DNA of 64,000 bases, taken from positions 5,518,001 to 5,582,000 of the forward strand of contig NZ_LT607412.1 in assembly GCF_900091455.1 (NCBI RefSeq), written 5' to 3'. The position numbers and the translations under genes were made by a program. Shown in pieces: positions 32,713-40,531 of the stretch (positions within the stretch are counted from its first letter, which is position 1; the number at the start of each line of letters is the position of its first letter). Source of the stretch: Micromonospora coriariae (GTDB lineage Bacteria; Actinomycetota; Actinomycetes; Mycobacteriales; Micromonosporaceae). The notes under the pieces are model-generated. The model saw only the letters and a program-made list of their open reading frames with translations. It had not been told where the DNA came from and did not search any database.

Positions 32713-34352
32713 CCAGCATCACCGCCGTTGCCGACGGCTACCTCGACGCGCTCGCCGACCTGGACCCGCAGGCCGCCGAGGCCGCCGGGCGTACCGCCGA
32801 CTCGCAGGTCCCGGACCTGTCGCCGGACGGGTTCGACGCCCGGGCCGAGCTGGCCCGACGCGCCGCGACGGCCGCCGCCGCCGCGACCGCGCACGGCCCG
32901 GCCGAGCGCGCGCTGGCCGGCGCCCTGCTCGACCGGCTGGCCAGCGAGGTCGACCTGTACGACGCGGGCTTCACCACCCGGCTGCTCGCACCCCTCGCCA
33001 CCCCGGTGCACCTGGTCCGGCAGATCTTCGACAACCTCCCTCGGAACACCGAGGACGACTGGGCCGTCGTCGCCGCCCACCTGCGTCAGGTGCCCGCGGC
33101 GCTCGACAGGTACGCCGCGACGCTGCGCCGCTCAGCGCAGCGCGGACACCTGGTCGCCCGCCGTCAGGTGCTGGTGGTCGCCGAGCAGTGCACCGCCTGG
33201 ACCACCGCCGACTTCTACGGCCGGTTGGTGGCCGGCTACCCCGGTGGGCTGCTCGCCGGGCAGCTGCACCTCGGCGCGCGGCTGGCCACCACCGCCACCG
33301 CGGACTTCGCCGCCTTCCTCCGAGCCGAGCTGGCTCCCGCCGCGTCCGAGGTCGACGGCGTCGGCAGCGATCTCTACAGGGTCACCGCCCGCAGTTTCCT
33401 CGGCGCTGCCGTCGACCTCGACGACCTGTACGCCTACGGCTGGGAGGAGCTGGACCGCACCGCCGCCGAGCTACGCGCGGTCGCGAACGAGCTGGGCCAC
33501 GCCGACGTGGCGGCGGCCCGGGCGGCGCTGGACGCCGACCCGGACGGTCGCGTCCCGGCTGGTCCCGCCCTCGAGCAGTGGTTGCGACAGCGGACCGCGC
33601 AGCTGACCGACGCGCTCGACGGCACGCACTTCGACATACCGCCGGCCACCCGACGGGTGGTGTGCCGGATCAGCCCCGCCGCGTCCGGCGTCATGTACTA
33701 CACGCCTCCGGACCCGGCGCTGACCCGTCCCGGCGCGATCTGGTGGTCGGTGCCCACGGGCCAGTCGACAGTGCCGGTGTGGCGGCACGTCGGGACGCTC
33801 TGCCACGAAGGGCTTCCCGGTCACCATCTCCAGCACGCCATCACCCTCACCACCGCCGATCTGCACCCCTGGCAGCGCAACCTCTGTCAGGTCCACGGGT
33901 ACGCCGAAGGCTGGGCGCACTACGCCGAGCGGCTCGCCGACGAGATCGGCCTCTACACCGCCCCGGCCGAGCGGCTCGGGATGCTCGACGGCCAGATGTG
34001 GCGCGCCGCCCGCGTCGTCATCGACCTCGGCCTGCACCTCGGCCTGTCGATCCCGGCCGGTAACGGGTTCACCCGGGAGCGGCGGTGGACCCGTGCGCTC
34101 GGGGTGGACATCCTCACCCGCGTCGCCGGGCTGGACGCCGAGACAGCGCGTTTCGAGGTCGACCGGTACCTCGGCTGGCCGGCGCAGGCCCTGGCGTTCA
34201 AGGTCGGGGCGCGGCTGTGGCAGCAGGCCCGCCGGGACGCCGAACGGCGTGCGGGCGCCGCGTTCGACCGCAAACGGTTCCACCACACCGCGCTGGCGCT
34301 CGGACCCATGGGACTGGATCCACTGCGCGCCCGTCTCGCCGACCTGCCCTGA
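32709..34352 (+). CDS. DUF885 family protein, probable zinc metallopeptidase
   Basis: 547 residues from the ATG at 32709, overlapping the amidohydrolase. Helical throughout. The centre holds HVGTLCHEGLPGHHLQHAI, the DUF885 version of HExxH (H-E-x-x-P-G-H-H), followed 45 residues later by YAEGWAHYAERLADEIG, whose Glu and His would complete the zinc site, as in gluzincin-like folds. YYTPPDPALTRPG and VHGYAEGWA are family hallmarks. No signal peptide, so it acts in the cytoplasm. Known homologues are uncharacterised or cleave small peptides. It is the second hydrolase of the module. Confidence 0.85.
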   Translation: MTSITAVADGYLDALADLDPQAAEAAGRTADSQVPDLSPDGFDARAELARRAATAAAAATAHGPAERALAGALLDRLASEVDLYDAGFTTRLLAPLATPVHLVRQIFDNLPRNTEDDWAVVAAHLRQVPAALDRYAATLRRSAQRGHLVARRQVLVVAEQCTAWTTADFYGRLVAGYPGGLLAGQLHLGARLATTATADFAAFLRAELAPAASEVDGVGSDLYRVTARSFLGAAVDLDDLYAYGWEELDRTAAELRAVANELGHADVAAARAALDADPDGRVPAGPALEQWLRQRTAQLTDALDGTHFDIPPATRRVVCRISPAASGVMYYTPPDPALTRPGAIWWSVPTGQSTVPVWRHVGTLCHEGLPGHHLQHAITLTTADLHPWQRNLCQVHGYAEGWAHYAERLADEIGLYTAPAERLGMLDGQMWRAARVVIDLGLHLGLSIPAGNGFTRERRWTRALGVDILTRVAGLDAETARFEVDRYLGWPAQALAFKVGARLWQQARRDAERRAGAAFDRKRFHHTALALGPMGLDPLRARLADLP

Positions 34353-34393
34353 CCACCCTTACCGCCCCCGGCTCCGATCGGAAGTGACCGCCG

Positions 34394-34768
34394 ATGACCA
34401 CCGATGAGCTCACCACCACCATCACCGGCCTGTACCGGTCGCTCGGCGACCGGCCGGCCTTCGACGCGCACCTGCATCCGGAGGTGACTATCTGGGAGTC
34501 CGACGCCGACGGCCTGCTGTGCGGCCTGACCGCGCTGGACGACCTGCGGGACCGACGGGCGGCCCGGGCGGCGGGGTCGTCCCCGGTCGCGGTGGCGCCG
34601 GAGGATCTGCGCGCCGAGGCCTGGGGCGACACCGGCCTGGTCCGCTACGTGTTGCGAGCCCGGTACGACGGCGCCCGGCCGGACGAGTGCTTCCGGGTGA
34701 CCGACGTGCTGCGCCGCGAGGGAAACGCCTGGCGGATCGTGCACCACCACGCGGAGGCCGTGCGATGA
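34394..34768 (+). CDS. SnoaL-like / DUF4440-type small protein
   Basis: 124 residues, a cone-shaped alpha+beta barrel of the NTF2/SnoaL superfamily: TTTITGLYRSLGDRPAFDAHLHPEVTIWESDADGLLCGLTALDDL, then ECFRVTDVLRREGNAWRIVHHHAEAV at the end, the usual closing strand. Family members range from polyketide cyclases to nuclear-transport folds to ketosteroid isomerases, so the reaction is not predictable. Translationally coupled to the next gene (ATGA overlap) and embedded in the importer module. Confidence 0.75.
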   Translation: MTTDELTTTITGLYRSLGDRPAFDAHLHPEVTIWESDADGLLCGLTALDDLRDRRAARAAGSSPVAVAPEDLRAEAWGDTGLVRYVLRARYDGARPDECFRVTDVLRREGNAWRIVHHHAEAVR

Positions 34769-35091
34769 GCGCCGACGAACCGACCACCGACCTGTACGAC
34801 CTGCGGGTCGTGGTGGAGCGGATCGAGGGCCGCTCGGTGTGTGGTCTGAAGCCGGGCGACCATATCGACCTGACCGGTTCCAGCCGGCTCACGATCCCCG
34901 CCGGCGGGCACTTCTGCCTGTACGCCCTCGCCGCGTGCCTGCCCCTGCTCCCGGCCAAGCAGCGGGAGTTGGCCGAGGGTGACTGGCTGGCCCGGGACAG
35001 TCACGTCGCCTGCCCGGACCCGGAGGAGCGGGTCATCCTGCGCATCGAGCGGACCAGCCGCCGGCAGATCCCCACCGGAGAGTTGACGTGA
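34765..35091 (+). CDS. TIGR04076 family small protein
   Basis: 108 residues from the ATG at 34765. DLRVVVERIEGRSVCGLKPGDHIDLTGSSRLTIPAGGHFCLYALAACLPLLPAKQRE, then DWLARDSHVACPDPEERVILRIER: the conserved Cys residues and the GD pair match the TIGR04076 pattern (V-x-[GS]-x-C-x-x-x-x-x-x-G-D, then C-P-D-P). Function unknown; the paired cysteines suggest metal or redox chemistry. It overlaps both neighbours by four bases, so it is made in step with the SnoaL-like and LLM proteins. Confidence 0.75.
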   Translation: MSADEPTTDLYDLRVVVERIEGRSVCGLKPGDHIDLTGSSRLTIPAGGHFCLYALAACLPLLPAKQRELAEGDWLARDSHVACPDPEERVILRIERTSRRQIPTGELT

Positions 35092-36080
35092 GCGCAGGGC
35101 TGGTCGGCATCGGCCTGCAGTCCGACAAGTCCGCCGACGAGTACGCCGAGCTGGCCGAGCTGACCGAACGGCACGGGTTCGACGTCCTGTCGGTCTTCGG
35201 TGACCTGATGTACCAGCCGCCGATCTTCCCGCTGCTGGTGGCGGCGCGGCACACCCGGCGGATCCGCCTCGGCGCGGCGTGCCTCAACCCGTTCACCATG
35301 CACCCGGTGGAGGTCGCCGGTCAGGTGGCCGCGCTGGACCTGGCCTCGCACGGTCGGGCCTACCTCGGGCTGGCCCGGGGCACCTGGCTCAACGAGATCG
35401 GCGTGCCGCAGGTCCGGGCCATCCGGCGCATCGTCGAGACGGTCGACGTCGTCCGACTCCTGCTCGCCGGTGATGACAGCGGCTTCCAGGGTGGAGAGTT
35501 CAGCGTGGCGCCGGGCACGTCGCTGCGGTACACGCCGGCCCGTGCCGACGTACCGGTCCTGGCCGGCACCTGGGGGCGGCAGACCGCGCGGGCGGCGGCG
35601 GGGTTCGCGAGCGAGGTCAAGGTCGGCGGGTCGGCCAACCCGGCGATGGCCCGGATGATGCGGGCCTGGCTGGACGGCGCGACGCTGACTGGGGGCGATG
35701 GCACAGGTGTCGTGCTCGGGGCGGTCACCGTCGTCGACGAGGACGGTGCGCTGGCACGTCGGATGGCCCGCCGTGAGGTGGCCATGTACCTCGCGGTGGT
35801 CGCCGCCCTCGACCCGACCATCGAGGTGGATCCGGAGCTGCTGGCACGGATCCAGCAGCACGTCGGCCGCCGGGAGGACGACCTCGCCGGCGCGCTGATC
35901 GGTGACGACCTGCTCGATCTGTTCGCCTTCTCCGGCACCCCCGAGCACGTCGCGGCGCAGGCCGCGGCGGTGTTCGACGCCGGGGCGAGCCGGGTGGAGT
36001 TCGGCACTCCGCACGGGTTGACGCCGCGCCACGGGATCGATCTGCTCGGCCGGCGGGTGCTTCCGCTGTTACGCGGGTGA
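35088..36080 (+). CDS. LLM-class flavin-dependent oxidoreductase
   Basis: 330 residues. A luciferase-like barrel: LVGIGLQSDKSADEYAELAELTERHGFDVLSVFGDLMYQPPIFPLLVAARHTRRIRLGAACLNPFTMHPVEVAGQVAALD. The last segment is the typical F420/FMN-binding strand pattern, with a non-prolyl cis bond region at GAACLNP. GLARGTWLNEIG replaces the common GLGRG-x-W. Mer-like members use F420H2; others are FMN monooxygenases. Last gene of the 25.9 kb operon, likely an oxidation or reduction step on the imported compound or its fragment. Confidence 0.88.
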   Translation: MSAGLVGIGLQSDKSADEYAELAELTERHGFDVLSVFGDLMYQPPIFPLLVAARHTRRIRLGAACLNPFTMHPVEVAGQVAALDLASHGRAYLGLARGTWLNEIGVPQVRAIRRIVETVDVVRLLLAGDDSGFQGGEFSVAPGTSLRYTPARADVPVLAGTWGRQTARAAAGFASEVKVGGSANPAMARMMRAWLDGATLTGGDGTGVVLGAVTVVDEDGALARRMARREVAMYLAVVAALDPTIEVDPELLARIQQHVGRREDDLAGALIGDDLLDLFAFSGTPEHVAAQAAAVFDAGASRVEFGTPHGLTPRHGIDLLGRRVLPLLRG

Positions 36081-36161
36081 AAACTCCTCATCAAGGACTC
36101 TCGAAGATCACGCACTCGCGCATCTGATCTTGCAGAAAGCCGCCCGAAGAGGCGCTTTCGT

Positions 36162-36401
36162 CCACATTGGACGAGGAGGCACGGCGTCAAGGCGCAGAAG
36201 GTGACCTCGTTCCAGGTGTGGACCTCGACCGACGACGGTGCCACCTGGAAGACGGCGCGGGTCACCGGCGCGGGGGACAACTACCGGGTCGAGCTGCCGA
36301 AGGCCGCCGCCGGGCAGCCCGTCTCGCTGCGGGTGAAGGCTGCCGCGAACGGCGGTAGTGGTATCGACCAGACCATCATCCGGGCGTACAACGCCGGCTG
36401 A
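36162..36401 (+). pseudogene. Decayed 3' end of a large secreted protein (S8-protease type tail)
   Basis: A frame readable from about 36162 ends at 36401 with VTSFQVWTSTDDGATWK, then VELPKAAAGQPVSLRVKAAANGG and QTIIRAYNAG. Multi-domain secreted S8 proteases of actinomycetes end with exactly this kind of beta-sandwich (S-[YF]-D-D-G-x-T-W ... VSLR-x-x-A ... QT-[VI]-IRAY). Upstream the sequence is the end of the LLM gene, so nothing of the protease domain remains. It has no start codon with a ribosome site. A strong hairpin 12 bases after its stop is presumably the original terminator. Confidence 0.7.
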
Positions 36402-36413
36402 TCGTCACCGGAG

Positions 36414-36448
36414 CTGGTGCGGCCCGGCCCTGCGCCGGGCCGCACCAG
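36414..36448 (+). terminator. Terminator after the exoprotein relic
   Basis: Perfect 15-bp stem CTGGTGCGGCCCGGC / GCCGGGCCGCACCAG with a 5-base loop. It may now terminate the LLM operon. Confidence 0.85.
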
Positions 36449-36586
36449 CACCACGGACCGGCCGACGACCGACGCTCGGCAGGGCTTCCCGCGCGGGCCA
36501 GCACGGGCAGCATCTCTCCTGGCGAGCGCGCGAGGACGTGGCCTGACCGGGGTGGCGGCGTCGTACGGGAGTGAGAGCATCCCGTC

Positions 36587-37027
36587 ATGGCGACAGCGAA
36601 AGAGCCGGTGACGGTCCCGACCGAGGTCAGCGTCGATGACTTCCTGGCCGCGGTTTCTGATGAGCGTAGGCGGGCCGACGCGGGGCGGCTCCGCGCGATC
36701 ATGGGCGAGGTGACCGGCGAGCCGGCGGTGATGTGGGGTCCGAGCATCGTCGGCTTCGGCAGCTACCACTACAGCTACGACAGCGGGCGTACGGGCGAGG
36801 CGCCACTTGTGGGTTTCTCGCCGCGCAAACAACACCTCGTCGTCTACCTGGTGGGCGGTTTCGAGCAGCGGTACGGCCGGATCCTCGAACGGCTCGGCCC
36901 ACACCACGCCGGAAAGGGCTGCCTCTACCTGAAGCGGCTCGACACCGTCGACGAGAGCGCGCTGCGCGAGCTGCTCGACCGCACCGCGCGGGTGCACCAG
37001 GGCGTCGACCGGGCCAGCGGACGCTGA
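36587..37027 (+). CDS. DUF1801 domain protein
   Basis: 146 residues. TEVSVDDFLAAVSDERRRADAGRLRAIMGEVTGEPAVMWGPSIVGFGSYHYSYDSGRTGEAPLVGFSPRKQHLVVYL matches the DUF1801 (YdhG-like) pattern, including the G-x-x-x-M-W-G-x-S-I-V-G-F-G core and the F-S-P-R-K-x-x-x-[NV]-[VL]-Y strand. Ends with CLYLKRLDTVDESALRELL. Function unknown; structurally a small alpha+beta cytoplasmic protein. Stands alone. Confidence 0.88.
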   Translation: MATAKEPVTVPTEVSVDDFLAAVSDERRRADAGRLRAIMGEVTGEPAVMWGPSIVGFGSYHYSYDSGRTGEAPLVGFSPRKQHLVVYLVGGFEQRYGRILERLGPHHAGKGCLYLKRLDTVDESALRELLDRTARVHQGVDRASGR

Positions 37028-37046
37028 CCCGCACCGCCGGTTCTGG

Positions 37047-37547
37047 TCACTGACCCGTCCAGACCGCCTTCGCGCCGGAGTCGCCGGTGCGGATCACGTA
37101 GTAGAGGGCGACGCCGGCGGCCACCAAGGACAGCACCTGCAGCGACAGGGTCAGCGCTCGGCTGGTGACGCCGCCTGCGGTCGCGCTCGCCTCGGCCGCG
37201 CGGGGCGGGACGAACCAGACCAGTGCCAGCGCCACGATCGCCAGCCCGATGGTGGCCCAGAGCGTGAAGTCGCCGAACTGCTGGTGGGCCTCGATCGTTG
37301 GGACGAACTCCGGGGTTACCCGGTTGGCGGCCCGCATGCGGTCGAAGAAGGCGTCACCGGTGAGTTTCGCCAGCAGCGCGGCGAGCGGTGCGCCCAGGGC
37401 GAGCAGCCCCAGCACCCAGCGGGTGTGCGGCCGGAGCGGCGCGACGAGCGCGTAGGCCACCGCCAGGAGGGCCAGCAGCGGCACGAACACGACCGCGGCG
37501 TGCAATACGAGAGGATGGGCGGGGATGCCCATGAACTCCTCGAACAT
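37047..37547 (-). CDS. DUF2231 membrane protein
   Basis: 166 residues with four hydrophobic segments. GIPAHPLVLHAAVVFVPLLALLAVAYAL is the DUF2231 signature, with the conserved H-P-[LI]-x-[LV]-H at the membrane face. A cytoplasmic or periplasmic loop contains VTPEFVPTIEAHQQFGDFTLWA, with another conserved His. The histidine pattern resembles haem or metal sites in related membrane proteins, but the function is unknown. Convergent with the DUF1801 gene. Confidence 0.85.
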   Translation of the reverse strand: MFEEFMGIPAHPLVLHAAVVFVPLLALLAVAYALVAPLRPHTRWVLGLLALGAPLAALLAKLTGDAFFDRMRAANRVTPEFVPTIEAHQQFGDFTLWATIGLAIVALALVWFVPPRAAEASATAGGVTSRALTLSLQVLSLVAAGVALYYVIRTGDSGAKAVWTGQ

Positions 37548-37676
37548 CGGCGTCTCCTACGGCGGTGGCGGGCGGACCGTGATCGTCCACCGATGGACGC
37601 TATCGGTACCGGCTGGGTGTGTCAGCCCCCAATGTGCGAGCGCTCGGCGGCAGGCGGGGATGCATAGGGTGCGACG

Positions 37677-38339
37677 GTGCTCAAGGGACTGCTGCTCGAC
37701 TTCTACGGCACGGTGGTCGAGGACGACGACGCCATGATGGCGGCGATCGCCGACCAGGTGGCCGCCCGCGCCTCGGTGCCGGTCTCCGGCAGCGATGTCG
37801 CCACGGCCTGGGCAGCGGAGTACGAGGCGGTGGCGTCCGGGCCACGGTTTCGCTCTTTGCGGGACAGCGCGATGGCGAGCCTGGCCTCGGTGATGGCCGA
37901 GGTCGGCTGCGCCCGTGACCCGGCCGCCCTGTGCGCGGAGCAGTTCAGGTACTGGCGCTCACCACCACTGCGGCCCGGCACCGCTGAGTTCCTGTCCCGC
38001 GTCACAGTGCCGATCTGCCTGGTGTCCGATGTGGACACCGATGACGTGCGTGCGGCGATGGCACACCACGGCCTGGCCTTCGCGGCCGTGGTGACCAGCG
38101 AGGCCACCCGCGCGTACAAGCCGGACCGGGCCATGTTCGGCCGGGCGCTCGCCGCCCTCGGGCTGGAGGCGCACGAGGTGCTGCACGTCGGTGACTCGCT
38201 CACCGCCGACGTGGGCGGGGCGCACGCGGCGGGCATCCGGGCCGTCTGGGTCAACCACCGGGGGCAGAGCGCGCCGCGCGATGCCCCGGTCGCGTACGAG
38301 ATCGCCGACCTGTCCGAGCTGGCCGGGATCCTCCGATAG
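37677..38339 (+). CDS. HAD-superfamily hydrolase
   Basis: 220 residues from a GTG. Motif I DFYGTVVED (Asp nucleophile and second Asp, with Tyr replacing Asp at the third position of the usual DFDGT), motif II LVSDVD, motif III Lys in AYKPD, motif IV HVGDSLTADVGGA. The helical cap between motifs I and II places it in subfamily IA with phosphatases and haloacid dehalogenases. Substrate unknown, probably a small phosphorylated metabolite. Confidence 0.85.
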   Translation: MLKGLLLDFYGTVVEDDDAMMAAIADQVAARASVPVSGSDVATAWAAEYEAVASGPRFRSLRDSAMASLASVMAEVGCARDPAALCAEQFRYWRSPPLRPGTAEFLSRVTVPICLVSDVDTDDVRAAMAHHGLAFAAVVTSEATRAYKPDRAMFGRALAALGLEAHEVLHVGDSLTADVGGAHAAGIRAVWVNHRGQSAPRDAPVAYEIADLSELAGILR

Positions 38340-38393
38340 CGGCCGTCCGGCCGGCAACCGTCCTGGCCGGTGCTCGGCGGGCGGGCGCTCGGC

Positions 38394-39083
38394 TCAGGTC
38401 ACCACGGACCGCACACCGAGGCCGAGCAGGATCACGCCGGTCAGCCGATCGAGCATGCGTCGGACGCTGGCCGTGCGGAGCAGCCGGGCGGCGGCACCGG
38501 AGACGGCGGTCCATCCCGCGAGCCAGCAGGTGTGCAGCGCGGCGTGCGCCGTGGCGAGAAGCAGCATCGGCACCAGCACCGGTCGGCCCGGTTCGAGGAA
38601 CTGCGGTGCCAGGGTGAGGTAGACGGCGGCTGCCTTGGGATTCAGGACGTTGCCCAGCAGTCCCTGAAGGTAGGGGTGGTGCACGCGCCACGGCAGCCTC
38701 CGGGCGCGGACCGGAGCCGGCCGGCCCGCCGCGGCCGTCGCCTCCGCCGTGGCCACGTCCGACGCCCCTGACCTGGTCGCAGTGCGGCGGTAGGTCGCGG
38801 ACCAGAGAAGCCACAGCCCGAGCCCGATCAGGTAGGCGGCACCGACCAGCTTGACGACCCAGAACACCTGCGACGAGCGAAGCAGCAGCGCGGCCAGGCC
38901 GGCGGCGGCCAGGGTGGCATGCACGTAGATCCCGGTGACCGTACCCAGGATCACCCACCATCCCTGCCGCCGCCCGCCGGTGGCCACCCGTGAGACGACA
39001 AGCGTCATGCTCGTTCCCGGTGTGGTGGTGATCGGCGCGACGGCGGCCAGGAAGCTGAGCACCGCGACCCCGTGTGTGCTCAT
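38394..39083 (-). CDS. LysE/RhtB family amino-acid exporter
   Basis: 229 residues from the ATG at 39083. Six hydrophobic segments. VLSFLAAVAPITTTPGTSMTLVVSRVATGGRRQGWWVILGTVTG is the LysE/RhtB start (P-G-P-x-x-x-x-V replaced by P-G-T-S-M-T), and FLQGLLGNVLNPKAAAVYLTLAPQFL matches the conserved central G-x-x-x-x-x-N-P-K-x-x-x-[FY]. Exports amino acids or homoserine lactone-type compounds. It follows the metallophosphoesterase gene with a four-base overlap. Confidence 0.88.
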   Translation of the reverse strand: MSTHGVAVLSFLAAVAPITTTPGTSMTLVVSRVATGGRRQGWWVILGTVTGIYVHATLAAAGLAALLLRSSQVFWVVKLVGAAYLIGLGLWLLWSATYRRTATRSGASDVATAEATAAAGRPAPVRARRLPWRVHHPYLQGLLGNVLNPKAAAVYLTLAPQFLEPGRPVLVPMLLLATAHAALHTCWLAGWTAVSGAAARLLRTASVRRMLDRLTGVILLGLGVRSVVT

Positions 39084-39826
39084 ACCACCACCCGGTAGTG
39101 GGTCGTGAGCAGTCCGGTGTCGTCGTACACGTGGAATGCGACGCCGGGCGGCTGGGTCTGGGTGGTCAACGGTCCCTGGCCCTCCCAGGGCATCCGAAGG
39201 GTGGAGACCACGCCCGGCGCGATCCGCAGCGGGCGGCCGGCGAAGGTGCTCGCGGCCGCGGTGTGGAAATGCCCGGTCAGCACGGCGACGACCTGCGGGT
39301 GGGCGGTGACCAGGTCGGCCAGGGGGTCGGCGGGCAGTAGCCGCATCGGGTCGATGACCGGGTGGTGCAGCACGACCGGCGGGTGATGAAAGGCGATGAA
39401 CGTCGGCGTGTCGGCCGGCACCGAGCCCAGTTCGTCGGCGAGCCACGTCACTGTCTCGTCGTCCAGGTGGCCGTCGTCCTGGCCGGGTACGGAGGAGTCG
39501 GCGAGGAGGAAGACCGCGCCGGCCACGTCGTACCGGGTGTTGATCGGGCCGGTGCCGCCACCGCCGTCGCCGAGCAGACCCTTGCGGTACGCGTCGCGCA
39601 CATCGTGATTGCCGGGACAGATCATGACCGGCAGCGGGGAGTCGAAGAGCTTCGCGGCGGTCTCGTATTCGGCCACCTCGCCATGGTCGGCGATGTCCCC
39701 GGTGATCAGGATCGCGTCGACCGGTCGTGGCAGGGCGTGCAGGTGGTCCATCACCCGGGCGGTCCGTTCGGCCGATCGGGGGTGATGGTCGATGTGAGTG
39801 TCACTGAGGTGCGCGATGACCAACAC
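39080..39826 (-). CDS. Metallophosphoesterase (CpdA-like)
   Basis: 248 residues. Calcineurin-type motifs: AHLSDTHID (DxH), LITGDIADHGE (GDxxD), VMICPGNHDVR (GNHD), FIAFHHPPV and LTGHFHTAAA (GHxH). These coordinate two metals. The class III cyclic-nucleotide phosphodiesterase group (CpdA/Rv0805) shares this architecture, so cAMP or another cyclic nucleotide is a possible substrate. Co-transcribed with the LysE gene. Divergent from the CGNR regulator. Confidence 0.85.
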   Translation of the reverse strand: MLVIAHLSDTHIDHHPRSAERTARVMDHLHALPRPVDAILITGDIADHGEVAEYETAAKLFDSPLPVMICPGNHDVRDAYRKGLLGDGGGGTGPINTRYDVAGAVFLLADSSVPGQDDGHLDDETVTWLADELGSVPADTPTFIAFHHPPVVLHHPVIDPMRLLPADPLADLVTAHPQVVAVLTGHFHTAAASTFAGRPLRIAPGVVSTLRMPWEGQGPLTTQTQPPGVAFHVYDDTGLLTTHYRVVV

Positions 39827-39832
39827 GACGAC

Positions 39833-39865
39833 CCCTAATGGTTATCGACGGCAAATGCATTAGGG
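39833..39865. promoter_or_regulatory. Inverted repeat CCCTAATG ... CATTAGGG in divergent promoter
   Basis: Perfect 8-base arms (39833-39840, 39858-39865) with a 17-base spacer, between the metallophosphoesterase and CGNR regulator starts. The inner right side also forms AATGCATT. The CGNR protein is the obvious candidate binder. Confidence 0.45.
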
Positions 39866-39916
39866 AAGTTACACTGGGCGGCGTCGGCCACACAAGCCAG
39901 AACAGGAGGGGCCGCG

Positions 39917-40522
39917 ATGTCAGCCCAACTCGCGCTCGCCCTGGTCAGCACGATTCGACACGACGGCAACGGCGGCGTCGCCGATGACCTCGCCGACCTC
40001 GCCGGCCTGAACGCCTGGCTCCGCGAGCAGGCCGAGCCACTGCGGGAGTACGTGGGCGGGTTCGAGATTCGTGGCGGCGTGGTCGACGAGCGGACCCGGC
40101 TCGACGTGGTGGCGGTGCGCCGCGCCGCGCGTACGCTCTTCGCGGTGGCGGTCCGCCCCGGCCCGCCGAGCCGCGCCGACTCCGCCTCGCTGCTCCCTCC
40201 ACAGGAGGCGGTCGCCCGGCTCAACCAGGCCGCCGGGGCGTTGCCGGTCCGGCCGGTGCTGAGCTGGGCGGAGGAGGACACGCCGTCCCTCGCCTGGCGT
40301 GGCGAGGCGGCTGACACGCGGCTGGCGATCACCGCGGGGCTGGCACGTGCCGCCATCGAGTTCATCGCCGGTCCGGCCCGCGACCTGTTGCGGGCCTGCC
40401 CCGCGCCACGCTGCGTACGCTACTTCGTCAAGGACCACCCGCGTCAGGAATGGTGCAAGCCCTCCTGCGGCAACCGTGCCCGCGTCGCCCGCCACTACCA
40501 GCGGCACACCGCAGGTCGATAG
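39917..40522 (+). CDS. ABATE-CGNR zinc-finger transcriptional regulator
   Basis: 201 residues. The N-terminal ABATE sensor region covers about residues 1-150 (ALALVSTIRHDG, DLADLAGLNAWLRE). The C-terminal CGNR zinc finger reads LRACPAPRCVRYFVKDHPRQEWCKPSCGNRARVARHYQRH, with four cysteines and the Cys-Gly-Asn-Arg signature. This family is described as stress-linked transcription factors with unknown ligands. The divergent spacer to the metallophosphoesterase holds an inverted repeat. Confidence 0.88.
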   Translation: MSAQLALALVSTIRHDGNGGVADDLADLAGLNAWLREQAEPLREYVGGFEIRGGVVDERTRLDVVAVRRAARTLFAVAVRPGPPSRADSASLLPPQEAVARLNQAAGALPVRPVLSWAEEDTPSLAWRGEAADTRLAITAGLARAAIEFIAGPARDLLRACPAPRCVRYFVKDHPRQEWCKPSCGNRARVARHYQRHTAGR

Positions 40523-40531
40523 CTACCGCGA

